DNA from: Anagrus nilaparvatae
Taxonomy: Eukaryota > Arthropoda > Insecta > Hymenoptera > Mymaridae
Direction: 5' to 3'
DNA length: 64,000 nt
NCBI GenBank assembly: GCA_022575985.1
Contig: JAKSXM010000007.1
Location: 67,858,501-67,922,500, forward strand
Below are positions 1 through 13,180 of this stretch, piece after piece. A program made the translations under genes and the position numbers. Every line of letters starts with the position of its first letter. Positions within the stretch are counted from its first letter, which is position 1. The notes beneath the pieces were generated by a model. That model was given only the letters and a program-made list of their open reading frames with translations, had not been told where the DNA came from and did no database searches.

Positions 1-119
1 TTTAAATAATTTATTTACCATCCTACTGTTAACAACTGTTTACAAAAAGTTCATAAATAAACACATTAATAAATATAAGATACATAACCAATAATTTTTG
101 TTATAAAATATACACTTAC

Positions 120-290
120 CATTTTTGTGGATCTTTTACCATTCATTTTTTTCTTTTCTTTCTAGTTATTAAATTCTGTCGCCACAAACAAATAAAGTAA
201 ATGCGTTTTAAGCTTTCTAAGCAAATTTGCTTAGTCATTCTCGGTTTCTTCTTTACTTTGTGAACAACAAAACAGACGATCGTCCTCCAT
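120..290 (-). CDS. 5' end of a gene running off the left edge (first exon, product unknown)
   Basis: On the minus strand a start codon at 146-144 opens a short exon reading MNGKRSTKM, which runs straight into a consensus GTAAGT donor just below position 120. Upstream, 231-290 holds a complete 19-codon upstream ORF (MEDDRLFCC...), and the area around 230-330 is richer in G and C than its surroundings, as expected for a 5' leader. The rest of the gene would lie left of the window. The product cannot be named from nine residues. It could be a chance ATG and donor, but the combination of leader-like composition, uORF and perfect donor makes a first coding exon the better reading. Confidence 0.4.
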
Positions 291-299
291 ATTGTTCCG

Positions 300-3200
300 G
301 AAACCGTGTTGCCTGAGTGTCGGGTTTAAAATTTTTCCGCGCTAAATTAAATGCATTATTTTTGCAAACTTCATAATTTTTAAGAATTTTTCTATTTCTT
401 TTAATTTGCAGACTAGTATAAATAAATTATGATTTTTCCATACTGATGATTTGTATTGGTATAAGTATTAAAAAAGTAATTTTTTTTTTACATTTTTATT
501 TCAAAATTTTTTGAGGCGACAAAAACAGTTCTGCAAAAAAAGTGCCTAAGCGATTTGAAATTTGTAAAATAACCAAAAATCAAATTTGATTTTATTAAAA
601 ATATTTCAAAATCTAAAAAATAAATACGTCAATTTTATGCCTTGAAATTTTCGGAATCCCAAGGCTTACAATCATTAAAGTGAGTAATCAAATAAGCTAA
701 AATTAAATAAAAAGAAAAAAATTTTCTTGGTTCCTAAAACACAAAAATGATTTCTTGGATTTTTAACATCATTTAACTGGCAAAAGTTTTCATACAAGAA
801 TTTTCCTTGCCATACAGGCAGAACTGTCCGGAAAAGTTCTTTCGAAAGCAAACTTCATTTAAATTACATGAAGCCATGTTAATTTAATGAGGATTTTTTT
901 ACGTTTATTAGGTATACCGATAAAATCGCTTAAAAAATATTTTTTTTGGCTACTTGAGTTTGGGTATCGTTTTTTATACATTTAAATTTAACTTTCCATT
1001 GATTAGCAGCTTTTAAAAACATTCTGCAAGCTTTGTAAAAAATTAGAAAGCTAAAAAGTCAAATTTCCCTTTGTTATTTAAATGGAAAAATTTGGATGCT
1101 TACAGGCATGCTTTTTTGAACAGCAAATGTTCAATAATCCATAATCCTTGAAGCTGGGGACTTTTTATGACCAAAAGTTCACGAAAAAAATCCGGGGAGC
1201 AAAGTTTTTCTTAAAACTCTAATTTTAGGTCCATTCATAGCATACACATAATATTAATAAAGAATATATTGGACAATGAAACCAATATTGAATGAAAATT
1301 TAATAAGCAAATTTTTAGGGCCCAAAAATAAAAATCTATTCGGTATACATAATTATATGTATATGGTATGTATAATATAGCAATCACTTTATGTTTATTC
1401 TCATCTAACGTTTTTTTTTAATTATATTCATGTGACAGTGGGGTGCACTAATAAATAGTTAAGATAGAAAACAGATGAGGCACATACGGAAATTAGGACT
1501 TCAAAAATAATGTATTTTTGATGTCAGTTTTCAAAATTTATTACATAAATAACTAAATGTATATATATTTAAAAACACGTGTGCGTACAGAATAAATTAA
1601 TGTTAATTTATTATAAACATGTTTGAAAATTCAGAATTTTTTTTTTTTTTTAATTTTAAATTTCAAATAAACTTTACTAATGGTTTTGAATATTATATAA
1701 TATCAAAAATGCGTAGATTATGGAAATGGAATATCTGCCTTTTTTATAAAAAATATTTGAAGGAATTTTATCGTGGGAATTTTACTAAAATCTGGTATAT
1801 GCATGGTATCGCGCTTATTCTGCTTATTTCGGAAATTCAGAGGATTTTAATCCTTTATATATTTGAAGTGGCTTATTGCCTTATTATTTTTAGTAGGTGT
1901 AATAATGGTGTAATAAGATACACGTTAAATAAATATTTTCATATGGATTTTTAGTATGTATATAGTTTCTAAATATTATTCGAGCAATTTTTATAGCGAT
2001 TGCACAGTAAAACTGGTCCAAAAATATAAAATAAAAATTAGGATAATCTTAAAAAAACGATCCTGTATTAATCAATTATTGTCTCAGTTATTGATAATTA
2101 TTTTTTAACTATACAAAAGACTGAAAATTTTTTCCACTTGTGAAAAAAAGTTGGCTCAGATTTTTTAAAATATATTAAAAATTTGAAAAATATAGCTGCC
2201 AATTAAACCAGTATTTATCCAGCCTATTTATCAAATGGTCGTTTTATTAAGATTATCCTATAATTTTTATAACAATTTTATTAGTAAAACTGGTCTAAAA
2301 ATGTAAAATTTCTTACAAAAAAAAAAACGATTTTTAGGCCTTAAATTTTTTTTACCCAGTATACTGGTCAATTAATAGAAAACTACAAATTAATATTAAA
2401 TTAACTATGGGTATGTTAATTTGAACAAAATTAATAATAACTTAAAATTTTTTGTTTTATTAAATTGAAAAATTAATATTTCTTTTTTGCAGGTATATTA
2501 GAAACTTTCATGAAATTTTGAAGTTATGAACTTTATTTTAATAGCTTTTTATAATACTTGAAAAGGATTTTTTATGATTTTTTATTTCAAAAAATTTTTT
2601 TGATCTTCTATCTGTCTTAATTTTTGCACCCCTCAAAAAATCACCCTTTTTTCGAAAATTTTAGATGTTTCTATAATGAGTATGAAAAAAAAATAAATAA
2701 AAATAAAAAAAATAAAATAAAACCATTATAGAATTTTTTTTACCAATTTTATAATTTTTCATAGAATTTCGCATTATTACTTATTTTTATTTCTTTATTA
2801 TATTCATCCAAAATTTCTCACGATATTTCTCAAAACAAGAGGGACACTCAATTAATTAAAACAATCGTAAAATAAAATTTTAACTTAAAAAAAATTTAAA
2901 GGGTTAAGTTATACACACAGTGAGTGTGATTGCATTACGTCATCGTATATTACCCTATTCTCATTCAGGTCAAATAATTTAAAAAAAAAAAATTAAAAAT
3001 TTTTAAAAAATTATTTTAATATGTTGACCATATTTTTTATATGTTTGTTTAGGATTTTTATTACATCTTTCACTTCCTGTTTTTACTTTAATTACTCTTG
3101 AATTTCTTGTATATAACTTCTCTTTATTCCAAGAAGCTATTTTCTATAAAAAGTAATAAAACTTATTTTATTATTTTATTATTTTAGTCAAAATACTAAA

Positions 3201-4837
3201 ACTTAAACCAGCTTAGACCGATCTTGTTTGTTGTACAATGGTTGTGTAATATATAATTTAAAAAATAATTTACAAATTACATTGTAAAAATTCTTCAATA
3301 AGGTATTTATCATAATCATGGATAGTAATTTTTGCGATACTAGCCAAAAAAATAAAATTTGCATAATGTAAATAAACATAATTTTGGTAATTTGGCTATA
3401 GTCTTTGGAGTCTAAAATGATAAAAATTAATTTTTAAAGAAAGGTATTTTATAAAAATAAATAAAAATAAATTTGATTTCAATAACATAAAAAATTAACA
3501 TATTACACGATAAAAAATTTTGAAATTTAAATTTTAAAGAGTCCTTTCCGCCTATTTTTTATATAGTTATAGTTGCGCGCGCAATTCTATGACCCTATTA
3601 TTTTAATGGCGGCGTGCTACTGGTTTTTTTTTTTTGGCGAATGTGAAGGGAAAAGAAAAAGGTATATACGGGCCTACGGGCGGCATTCTGTAAAAGTTAG
3701 TCTTTGAGTTTGTAACTTTGTTCAAGTGTAATTTAATAGATAACAATTACGTAAATTAACTAACTTAAGATTTTTCTACTTTAGTATGAGTTTTGCTGAA
3801 ATAAATGAATTTTAATTTGTCCAAAGGTATTTATTCTTAAATTTTTTAACAATGATAATAGTAATTCATTATGCATTATGATTTATGCTGTACCCCGCTG
3901 CGTATGCACAGTATATATCATACATCCTAATATTTGCGCACGGAAAAACAGAAAAAAGATATCAAAAGAGAATTCTTCAGTTATGATAATGCTTTTGAGC
4001 ACAATGGTGTATTTAAACTCCATAAATGCAATTTTTTTTCTTTTATTAAGTCGTATAGCTAGTTGAAATTTTAAAGCAATAAATTAACTTACTTAAATAA
4101 TTTTTTTTTTTAAATTAAATTATTTGAGTACTTAATAATTTAAATCATTTTAAAATCAAAATCTTGATAACACCATTAATCAAAAAATAACTTATTAATG
4201 TGAATGAACCTTAATTAAACATGTGTGTAATTATCTATTATCATTTATATTATTTTAATTTATGCAATGCTTTTTAGCATGTTCAAATATTTTAATTCAA
4301 CTTTTTAAATAATGTTTTGTATATTACATTTTACTTGTTTATGTACAATTTTCTGTATTTTATAATGGTTAATAAATAAATAAATAAATAAATAAGGTGT
4401 ATATGCAACATGGCACATGCAGACAGAATATATGCAATAAAAGTGCAAAGTAAAAAAAGTTTTTTAATTGTATTAATTTTAATATTTTAATGCAAAATAG
4501 AATTATTCTTGTGCAGTTTTTAGATTTAATAGTTTTAAATAATGCTTGACCTAATTGTAAATTTTTATCATACATATCTAATTTTATCAATTCGCTATAA
4601 GCAACATTTGTAACAAAATATGGTTTTGTATACTCAGAATGATGATCGATTCAATAATAATTCTCATTCAGTAGTTTAATTGTATTATCAAAAATGTCTA
4701 TTAAAATCCTGTGAATTTTATTTATTATTATTAGTTCGAAGAAAAAAAGATTATTTGATAATTAAATTAATGTGAATTTCTTTTTTCTAGATAATAAAAA
4801 AGATTTAAATAACTAAAATAGATAAAATACAAAAAGA
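300..4837. other. AT-rich intergenic region, no gene seen
   Basis: I see no homologous coding sequence on either strand in this 4.5-kb stretch. Open frames at 1619-1954 (plus), 3878-4066 (plus) and 4369-4590 (minus) have low-complexity, Phe/Ile/Lys-rich translations typical of random AT-rich DNA. The stretch at about 3565-3740 is unusually G/C-rich for the area and includes a GCGCGCGC run and an AATGGCGGCG motif. It may be the promoter or 5' leader of the ZAD gene, whose start codon follows a splice-acceptor-like TTTTTTCTAG near 4780-4790. An AAAT microsatellite lies near 4371-4394. Confidence 0.6.
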
Positions 4838-6646
4838 ATGGAAACTCTTGAGAATAGCAGTATGTGCCGTTTATGTGGTAAAACTTCAGGAATTTCAATA
4901 AATATATTTGATAGTAAAGAAGCCCATGTTAGGAAAATTAATTCCATCTTACCAATATCCGTAAGTTAATATAAAATTACTTTTCTTAAATTAATGGAAA
5001 TTTAAGTGTGTAATATTTTTATCAAGGTTCATGAAATGGATATGCTACCAAAGCATATGTGTCATCGTTGTAGTTACAGACTAGAAGAATTTTATTCTTT
5101 TTATGTGCAATGTGCAAAGACTGATAAGGAATTAAAAAATCAATTATCATGGATGAGTAAAGAAACGACACAAAATGAAATAAGTACACCAATGGTTAAA
5201 TTAAAAAAATTTAAAATAAAATCTGAACAATTTGAAGATCTTGATAATTATTGCATGAGAACAGATGTAAAAGTTCCTGATTTAATTGATAAAAATTGTC
5301 TCAATTTTTTATCTAATGAAAAAAATCATTTAGTTGGAAATCAAGAATCAGTTTTATGTTGTTTGAATTGTCAATGTAATTGTAATAAAGATTTTACATT
5401 AGACCAAAGTTTGCCAGAATCTTATAAAAGTATTGATAAAAGTGCTGCTAGTTCTAATTTAAAATTAAATAATTCTAAAAAAGTTATTCAAATTCAAAAT
5501 AGCAATTTAAAAAGCGATGATCTTAAAACCGCAAGAGTTTTATTGAATGCTGATACCGTTGACACATGTTTATTCAATAATTCATTAAATAAAGAAAAAT
5601 GTTCAATGGATTCAAAAGATAAACAAAACTTATCATTTCCAGTTTTTAAAAATGATTTACCTACTAGAAACCGAGCATCTGTAGATTTTGATGCTTTTAA
5701 CAAAATGAACAGATCATTAAGGCCAAGAAGATCGTCTATAGATTATGTTGGACCAAAGAAAAAGACAGCAAGTAACAATACAGATTTAAAAACTAAAAGT
5801 GATAAAAAAGATGATGTTGATTCACAAACTAATGTGACTTTAATTAATTCAAATACTTCTGCTCCAGTTATTAAATTAGAAAAAGTTGATGATGTACCAG
5901 TTAGAGATCTTAGAAAACGAAGGTGCTCTATTTCAGAAAATATCAAAACTAAAAAAATTAAACTTCAAAGTAAAAAGGGTTTAACAAATGGAGAAATTAG
6001 TTTATTAGTAAATTCTGAAATTGAAACTTCAACAAGTTCCACAGATCCAGCTATTATTAAACCTTTAGAACTAAAAATTAAAAAAGAGAAAGTTGATGCA
6101 AATTTAGCAAATTCTTGTAATCATTCTAAGCCAATTCAAGATACAGTTGTTAGTGAAGAAAATTTGCAAAAAGAATCAGAGCTTCCTGATTTACAGCCAG
6201 TTGTAAAATTAGAGAAAGATTGTAAAAGTAAAAGTGATTGTTCAAAGCCTAAAATTAAAAAGCAAATGAAAATTTCGCCTAATTCAGTACGTAAAAATAT
6301 TAATAAAAATATTCTTCAAGTCTCTCTTACAAAAGTAGCAACCACTAAGGACGATAAAGTTACAGAAATCATAAGAACAGAAGTTCCAGCAGTAATGAAA
6401 ACTATAGAAACTAAAAAACCAGAAGAACTAGCTGTAAAAAAAAAAGAAAAAAAAGATAAAATAAAGAAAAAAAAAAATTCAAAGAAAAGAAATAAACATT
6501 CAAGAAAACATTCAAATAAATCATTTGTTAATAAAATGTCTTCTACTTTAAATTCACTAGCAGAAATAAAAAAATTTTGTGAAAAATGCGATACCTGTTT
6601 TAAAAATAATGAACTTTATAGATTACATCCTTGTTATCAAAAATGA
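4838..6646 (+). CDS. ZAD-domain zinc-finger-associated protein, lysine-rich
   Basis: Two exons, 4838-4960 and 5027-6646, join in phase 0 to give 580 residues. The intron is 66 nt with GTAAGT and a CAAG acceptor. The N-terminus carries the four cysteines of a ZAD (zinc-finger-associated) domain: MCRLCG about residue 10 and MCHRCS about residue 51, split by the intron. ZADs mediate dimerisation of insect transcription factors. The rest is low-complexity and Lys/Ser/Asn-rich, with a Cys cluster (CCLNCQCNC) near residue 150, several psi-K-x-E motifs that look like SUMO sites, and a C-terminal CEKCDTCF...HPC element resembling one degenerate finger. The usual C2H2 array is absent, so the protein may bind chromatin or partners rather than DNA directly. 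The start is chosen because it precedes the ZAD cysteines; an acceptor-like site upstream suggests an additional 5' untranslated exon. Confidence 0.85.
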
Positions 6647-7597
6647 CATATATTGTAAATTTTGTGATTTATTTATAATTTCTAATTCATAAAAAATTAT
6701 TTTAAAAAACGCTATGGTAGTATAAACAATATTTTTTTAGCAAATTAAATAAAATAATCAACTTAATAATGAGTCGACATCTCTTCAAATTTTGTAATTA
6801 CTTGTTAATAACAATTTTTTTATTCAATTTTTAAAAATATTTTATTTTTTATTTAAATTTAAAAAAGAATGTAGTATTAAAATTTTATAAAAATTTTTTA
6901 GGTAATATATTATATATATATATTAAGAATAATTATAATTAATGAAATTTTTTTTAAATATAAGTAAATTTCGAAAGCATAAATGATAAAATATTTTTGC
7001 TGTCGACTATTTGAAGCATTGAATTATATATTTTATTAAGAAAAATAAATGAAAGTAATGTTTATAAAAAATATTTTTTTTATGCATTTGTAAGTACAAA
7101 AAACCTTTACACTTTATGAATTTTTTTAAAAAATAAACTTTTTTTTTAATATTTAAATAGTCATTTCTTTTAAGTATCTACAAATTATAATTAAATAAAT
7201 TGATTTACATATTTAATCTATATAAACATAGTACAACATTCAAATAATTAATATATAGGCAGTCGAGCAACGTTATTAAAATCACCCAGTGATTAAATTT
7301 AGGATGAATTTTGATTTATCGTTTGATTTTTTGATAAGAACAATAACTGTAATAAGCATCCTTAATCTTTTCTGTATAACTGGACACTCTGTAATCATCT
7401 CCTTATTTACAGAAAAAAACTTAAATGAGTCAGAATTTGCCAACCTTCTTAATCTTCTTTTCAGCGGAAAGGAAATCTTGTAGCAATTATTACATGCTTT
7501 CAGCCTCATAGCTGCTTCTTTTACTTGTCCATTAAAATGGACAAACGAAAAGAAGAACAAGATGATTTACAATAAGTTTAACATATTTATATACATG
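6647..7597. other. Convergent 3' region between the ZAD gene and SZRD1
   Basis: This AT-rich stretch should hold the two facing 3' untranslated regions. Overlapping open frames on both strands at 7282-7560 (minus 92 codons, plus 64 codons) do not resemble known proteins and lie directly downstream of the SZRD1 stop, so I treat them as noncoding. The minus frame has slightly more balanced composition than its surroundings (CNNCYKISFPLKRRLRR), so a small unrecognised exon is not ruled out. Confidence 0.5.
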
Positions 7598-8533
7598 CTA
7601 TCTGCGTAAATTAAAACCTTTGGTTCCATCAGGTCCTTTTGGTAATCTAATAACATTACATGGTAAATTAATACCACCACCAGTTCCAGGTACAACTGTT
7701 TTAAATTGTATTTTATTTATTTCTAGTACCGAAATTTCTTCAGGGCTCTTTTCTTCCCCGAATATTCTTTTTCTTGTTTCTGCATATTCTTGTTCTCTCT
7801 ATGTAAGATTGTAAATTTTAAAATTTTGTATAAAACACAATAAGGATAATTTTATTACCTGTTTTAAGGTTTTTATTGGTTGCTTGGGTTTTTCACCATT
7901 CATTAACAATACATCTGTTTGTGAATTTCTGTCAGGCCTTTTTAATATTTTCACAGCTGGTTGTGATGAATTATATTGCGATCTCATGTTGTCTCCCAAA
8001 ATAATAATTCTTGGATCAGAATTTGAATCACTAAAAAATTATAATTTATTTTTAATTAATAGATTCTTAAAATATTAAATATTTCAAAAAAATAAATGAT
8101 TACTTTTTTAATTCATCTTCTAAACAATTTACTTCAAGAGCTTTTAATTTTTTATCAAGTTCCTGTAAATTAATAAAAATTTAGTTGCTTAGAAAATAGA
8201 CAAAATTAAGATAACGTTTATTTTTTGAAGGTAATCTACTCGAAATATACTTCGTGACGTAACCTAAAATTCTTTTTTTAGAAAAAGAAATTTTTAAGAA
8301 TAAAATGAAAAAATCAAATACTAATCATTTTATTTGTACATTTATTTAATTTTAAATCAAAGTATTTATTAAATTTAAGTTTATAAAATTAATTAAAATT
8401 AAATTTTATATGATTATTTTTAATAAAAATTATTCATGAAACTGCACCAAATATTTCACAATTTTAAAAATTTCTTTACCCCAGATTCTTCCATTTCTTC
8501 CCAGCTTTCAAATACATCGTCAACTGCTGACAT
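7598..8533 (-). CDS. SZRD1: SUZ RNA-binding domain-containing protein (SZRD1-like)
   Basis: Four minus-strand exons, 8533-8480, 8162-8104, 8030-7859 and 7798-7598, close perfectly to 161 residues. The N-terminus MSAVDDVFESWEEMEESG matches the acidic start of the SZRD1 family. The third exon gives DPRIIILGDN followed by PAVKILKRP, the SUZ signature. The last exon gives the REQEYAETRKRIFG segment and ends in the SUZ-C-like NVIRLPKGPDGTKGFNLRR. Human SZRD1 is about 150 residues, so the length fits. SUZ domains are known as RNA-binding modules; the exact role of SZRD1 is not well settled. The start codon faces that of VPS35L across 403 bp, a divergent pair likely sharing a promoter. The stop faces the ZAD gene. 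Confidence 0.93.
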
Positions 8534-8936
8534 TGTAAAATTTATTGCTATGTATGCAAAAACAAAATAATTTAAAACAATTATAAATAAATATTTTAAA
8601 ATTATGAAAACTCTTTTAGTAAAAAAAATAAAAGAGTAACAAGTCGTTGCAAGATTGCGACTAGTAAATATGGTCAACGTTTAGTGGTGTGGTACTGTGG
8701 TTGTAATTACATATATACGGTGTGTTATTTTATAATTCAATAATTTAATGCTCTCTTCCACAGAGTCCAAGTTTTATATCATACACCGTGTATATTTTGT
8801 AAACAATTTGTGAATAGTCAATTTACAATTACAAAAAATACTACTATTAATTGGAGTCAAATTAATCATATGTGTGATACTTACCTGCTTTTTATTTTTA
8901 ATATTTTTATATAATTTTTAAGTTCTTTGCAAAAAA
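8534..8936. promoter_or_regulatory. Divergent promoter region of SZRD1 and VPS35L
   Basis: Two conserved genes start back to back within 403 bp, so this segment must hold both 5' leaders and both core promoters. It contains an imperfect inverted repeat: ATATATACGGTGTG near 8711-8724 faces CATACACCGTGTATAT near 8780-8795, with about 55 bp between the arms. The arms could form a cruciform, could be a remnant of a small inverted-repeat element, or could be paired binding sites. No clear TATA box at a proper distance is seen for either gene. Confidence 0.6.
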
Positions 8937-11900
8937 ATGTCAGATATTGAATGGTAACATAGCAATTTTACTGTGGTTCTTATAAAATGTGCATTTAAAT
9001 TTTATCTTTATAATTACCTCTTTTATTAACTTAGGTCTGCAAACAATTTTACTAATAGTAAATACGTTAAAATTTTTAAACTAGATGAAGTTACAGATCA
9101 CCCACTTAAACCTGTTACTGTAACGGTAAAACTGTAATTTTATTCACTATTTAATAAACTTTATTTGTTGAATATTTTTAATAAATTAAAGGTTGTAAAT
9201 GGAAGAGCAGCCATTAGGCGTGGAACTTTGCGTAGTGCCCAAAGTACTAGTTCTTCAACAACAAGAACTTCTACACCAACTCATACAAATGTTTCTACAA
9301 TTATTGGTTCTTCAGGCGATCCTTTGTCAAGTCATTCTTCACTTGATGGATCAGATCCACTTACACAGTTTGTTAGAGAAGAAATGGATCCCCTTACAAA
9401 AATGGCAACGGATGAGGTATTGAAATCAATTTAAAAAGCTTTATAGACTTAAATAAAATTTTAAATGATGTTTTTTCTCAGTGGGATTATTCAGCTAATA
9501 TGACAGTTGGACAAAAAGTAAGGGATAAAATTGATGAATTCATTGAACCATGGTCATCTCGAAGAATATCAATTTTAAATAAATATACAACATTAGAAAA
9601 ATTATCAATAGTTACGAGTTTCTTACCTGGTGGAGAAAAAGGTAGTTTTTCTTATTTAAAATATAATTTTCAAAAATTAATGTGTATTAATTTTTAAGTT
9701 ATTACAAAAGTTCAACCAACTGGTTCAATGGTTGACAAAGTAAAAACAAGACTGGAACAATTAGATGATTTTGAAGATGGTTCAGTAAGACAAATGCTTA
9801 ATTTAACACAATCCGAGTATATGTCAAGAATAGAACAATTAAATAACGAACTTGTTCAAGCATGGCATTCTGAACAACGAGTTAAAGCTTTAAAAATTGC
9901 TATTCAAGTATGATTCATCAAACAAAAATATTTTTTGAATAATATTTATTTACTAAAATAAAAATTGATTTTTTAGTGTGCAAAATTATTAGTAGATACA
10001 AGCGTTTTGTCTTTTTATCCTAGTAAATATGTTTTAATAACAGATGTATTGGACATTTTTGGAAAATTAGTATTTGAGAGATTAAAAGTAAAAGCCGATT
10101 ATATTAAGTAAGTAATGTAAATTATAATGAATAAAAATGAATTAAATTTATGAGTAAATTTAATAGCCCTGGAAGTAAGGTATCAACAAGCTTACCAGAT
10201 AATTTTACCTGTGACATGGTATCTGAAGCTGCCAAAGAAACTAGTCAAAATTGGTTTTACAAAATTGCTTCAATAAGAGAACTTGTACCACGGTTATATT
10301 TAGAAATGGCTCTTTTAAAATCCTATCAATTTTTAAAAAATAGGTATTTGTAAATCTTTATTAATATAAATTTTTTAATAACTTAATAAAACTTGTATTT
10401 TTTTTAGTAATGAAATTTATACAGTTGTTCAACGCATAACAAAAATGATTAGAGGAATCGGTAAATAATTTGTCATCAAAGGTTTATTTAATAAATTTTT
10501 TAATACAAATGAATTTTAGGTGATCCTCTTGTTGCCATATATGCTCGTTGTTATTTATGTAGAGTATGTTTCAATTTAAACAAATTTTTGGATCAAGATT
10601 ACATCAGGGAAAATTTTTATGATTTTCTCTTGACTTATTCGCAATTATTTTCTCAATCTGTAAAAAATGAATTGAATAAGCAAAATCTTAACATGAATTC
10701 ATATTTGAATATTTATATACCAGCATTAGAATGGATTGTGCAACTTTTAGCTGCCTATGCTAGTGATAATTTATTGACGGAGGTTTTTAATAAATGTAAT
10801 CAATTGTCAAATAAGTAAGTTTAAAATTCATTTTGTAGAAATTTAAAAAAATATTTTATTAGTATTTTTAATTTTTTAGTGGTTTACTATTAAATACAAT
10901 TTTAAATTCTTACAAGCCAGTTTATATTGTTTCTCGATCAATGGAATTTATTAATCTAATTGAAAATTGTGAAAAAAACGGTATTTAATAATTAATTAGT
11001 AAGGAATTAAAATTAACTAAGCCATAAAGTTTTTATTTTTTATTTAGATTTTCCACAGTACATTTTGTATAAAAGTTTTGGTAATTGTTTAATTAATGAA
11101 CCACCTTCAAAAGAAGATTGTCAACCATTATTAGATATAGTTTGGAAGTACATGTCTAGTTTGAAAGAAGCTACAAAATTTATGATATTAATGGAAGTCT
11201 ATATCGAATTTGCAGTGATACATTTTACTGTAAATTATTTAAAATTTTAATTTATAATATGGAAATATGGTTTATAATTGTAAAACTTTATTTCTATTTA
11301 ATTTTTTAGATGACTGAAGTTAATTTATTTTTGGGTTCTATAATAAATCATTTAAATGCAAACAGAAACGTTCAAAATTTTTATCCACAGCTACAAAATA
11401 TTGTTACTAAATTGGTAGCAAATACTCAAGATCCTGAATCGTTATTAACAATGGTAATTTGTTTAATAATTTTAAATAAATTAATAATTAAAATTAAATC
11501 ACTTTTTAGGATAATTTTCTACCTTTAATTGATCTTTTTCAAAAAGAAAGTTTAAAAGTTGAAGTTTGTAAAACAATAATGGAAACTATTGCTAAACAAC
11601 AAAATAGCCCAATAGTTGATCCTATAATGATTAATGCACTTATGTTTATTATGAAAATTATTCATGATTCTGTCAGGTATGGTATAATGTAATTTTATTT
11701 TGTTGTAATTTAAAAAAATATTAATGACAGAAAAATAACAGTGCTCTAACAGTGGAAGACGAAAAAAGGCAGATTGGTCAATTAATTTGTGGAATTATTC
11801 AAAGGGTAAATTATGCTCGTGATTTTGAAAAACAATTAAATTTTTATGTTGAAGCAAGAGCTGCATTTCATAATATTGATATTATTCATATTCAACTTGT

Positions 11901-13180
11901 TCAGGTACAAATAAGTAATTATTGTAATTAATTAATTAAAATAATTTTATTATAAATTTAAAAAAAAAAAATTTTTTAATTAAAAAAAAAATTTTTGTAT
12001 CTTTAGTGTGTAAATAGATTAGCTGCAGACACCAGAAAAATTGTTCGTGGTCATCATACTAGAAGAACTGCCGCATTTGTTAGAGCTTGTTCTGCATTTT
12101 GTTTTATCACAATTCCTTCTTTATCTCAAGTTTTCTCAAAACTTCAGTTATATTTATTATCTGGACAAATGTCTCTTTTGAACCAATGCTTTGGACAAGG
12201 TAATTATAATTTTTAATTTATAAATTATTTTATCATATTAAATTAATTTTTTTTCTTAATTTCGTTCATCCCGTTAATTATTTAAAAAAAAATTTAATGA
12301 ATATCAAAATAAGTTTTATAATAAAAATTGAATATTTTATAGCGGATGCCTGCTTCAAAGCTGCTTTAAATTTAGTACCAGAAATGCCAAAAACAATAGA
12401 AATTGATGGACGAAATAAAAGTTCTGAACCTTACATGCTGTCATATCTTTCAAATTTCTTGTCGACTTTGTTGGTAGTTCCAGTATGTGCAAAATGTAAA
12501 ATTAATTATTTTTCAAATTTCTAAAGAACTTAATTTTTTACAGGATAGTCCCGAGCATGGCGTATTATATTTATTAAGGGGCCTTCTGAATGCTGTGCAA
12601 CGATATTTTGAAGAAAATTCAATAATAAAATCACATCTTTACCTTAGAGTACTTGATCTTACTTCAACAATAACTCAAGAAGTATATCCTCATCATATTG
12701 ATAAGGTAAAATGAAATTTGTAAACTAGTTCTAATAAAATTACTAATCAATATAATTGCAGGTTGATTCTAATGATAAACTATATGGTTCTGATCCAAAA
12801 TTTATTGAAGAAGTAGATAAAATAAGTTCTATGGTATTTAAAGAATTATTAAGTCAATTGAAATATCTAGGATCAATAGAACAGTATGATAAACAATCTG
12901 CACTTGCAATGGAATTATTTATTTGCATGCTCCTTAGATCAGATTTACAAAAGCCAACTTTATTACAAATGGCTATAAATTTATGGAATTTATCACAAAA
13001 GAATGGAAATTCAGATCCAAAATTAAGAGTGAGTATTATACTAAAATTGCATTGCTTTATTATAATTTTATTATTTATTCTTTTATATTTTAGCTGAAAA
13101 CTTTAGATTACATTGCAAAAAAAGGACAATTACCTAAATATCAACATTTTAATGAAATTCTTAAAAAGTTATCAACTTAA
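8937..13180 (+). CDS. VPS35L: VPS35L, retriever complex subunit (C16orf62/UPF0505 family)
   Basis: Nineteen exons close to 987 codons: 8937-8953, 9035-9125, 9192-9416, 9482-9641, 9699-9907, 9977-10107, 10167-10343, 10408-10460, 10520-10814, 10880-10980, 11048-11229, 11310-11453, 11510-11676, 11742-11904, 12007-12199, 12343-12482, 12544-12705, 12762-13028 and 13094-13180. Recognisable family blocks include [49 protein letters not shown] [21 protein letters not shown], and [24 protein letters not shown]35L is the VPS35-like alpha-solenoid scaffold of retriever, which with the CCC/commander complex recycles cargo from endosomes to the plasma membrane. The human protein is about 960 residues. A serine/threonine-rich linker occupies roughly residues 45-75. 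The first coding exon carries only 17 nt (MSDIEW). Introns are mostly 55-140 nt. No frameshift or missing block was seen. Confidence 0.95.

Noticed and set aside
1619..1954. 111-codon plus-strand open frame
   Set aside because: The translation is Phe/Ile/Lys/Asn-rich with a poly-Phe run from a T tract; no domain, splice context or conservation cue.
7282..7560. 92-codon minus-strand frame after the SZRD1 stop
   Set aside because: It overlaps an opposite open frame, has no recognised family, and lies where the SZRD1 3' untranslated region should be. Kept only as a remark.
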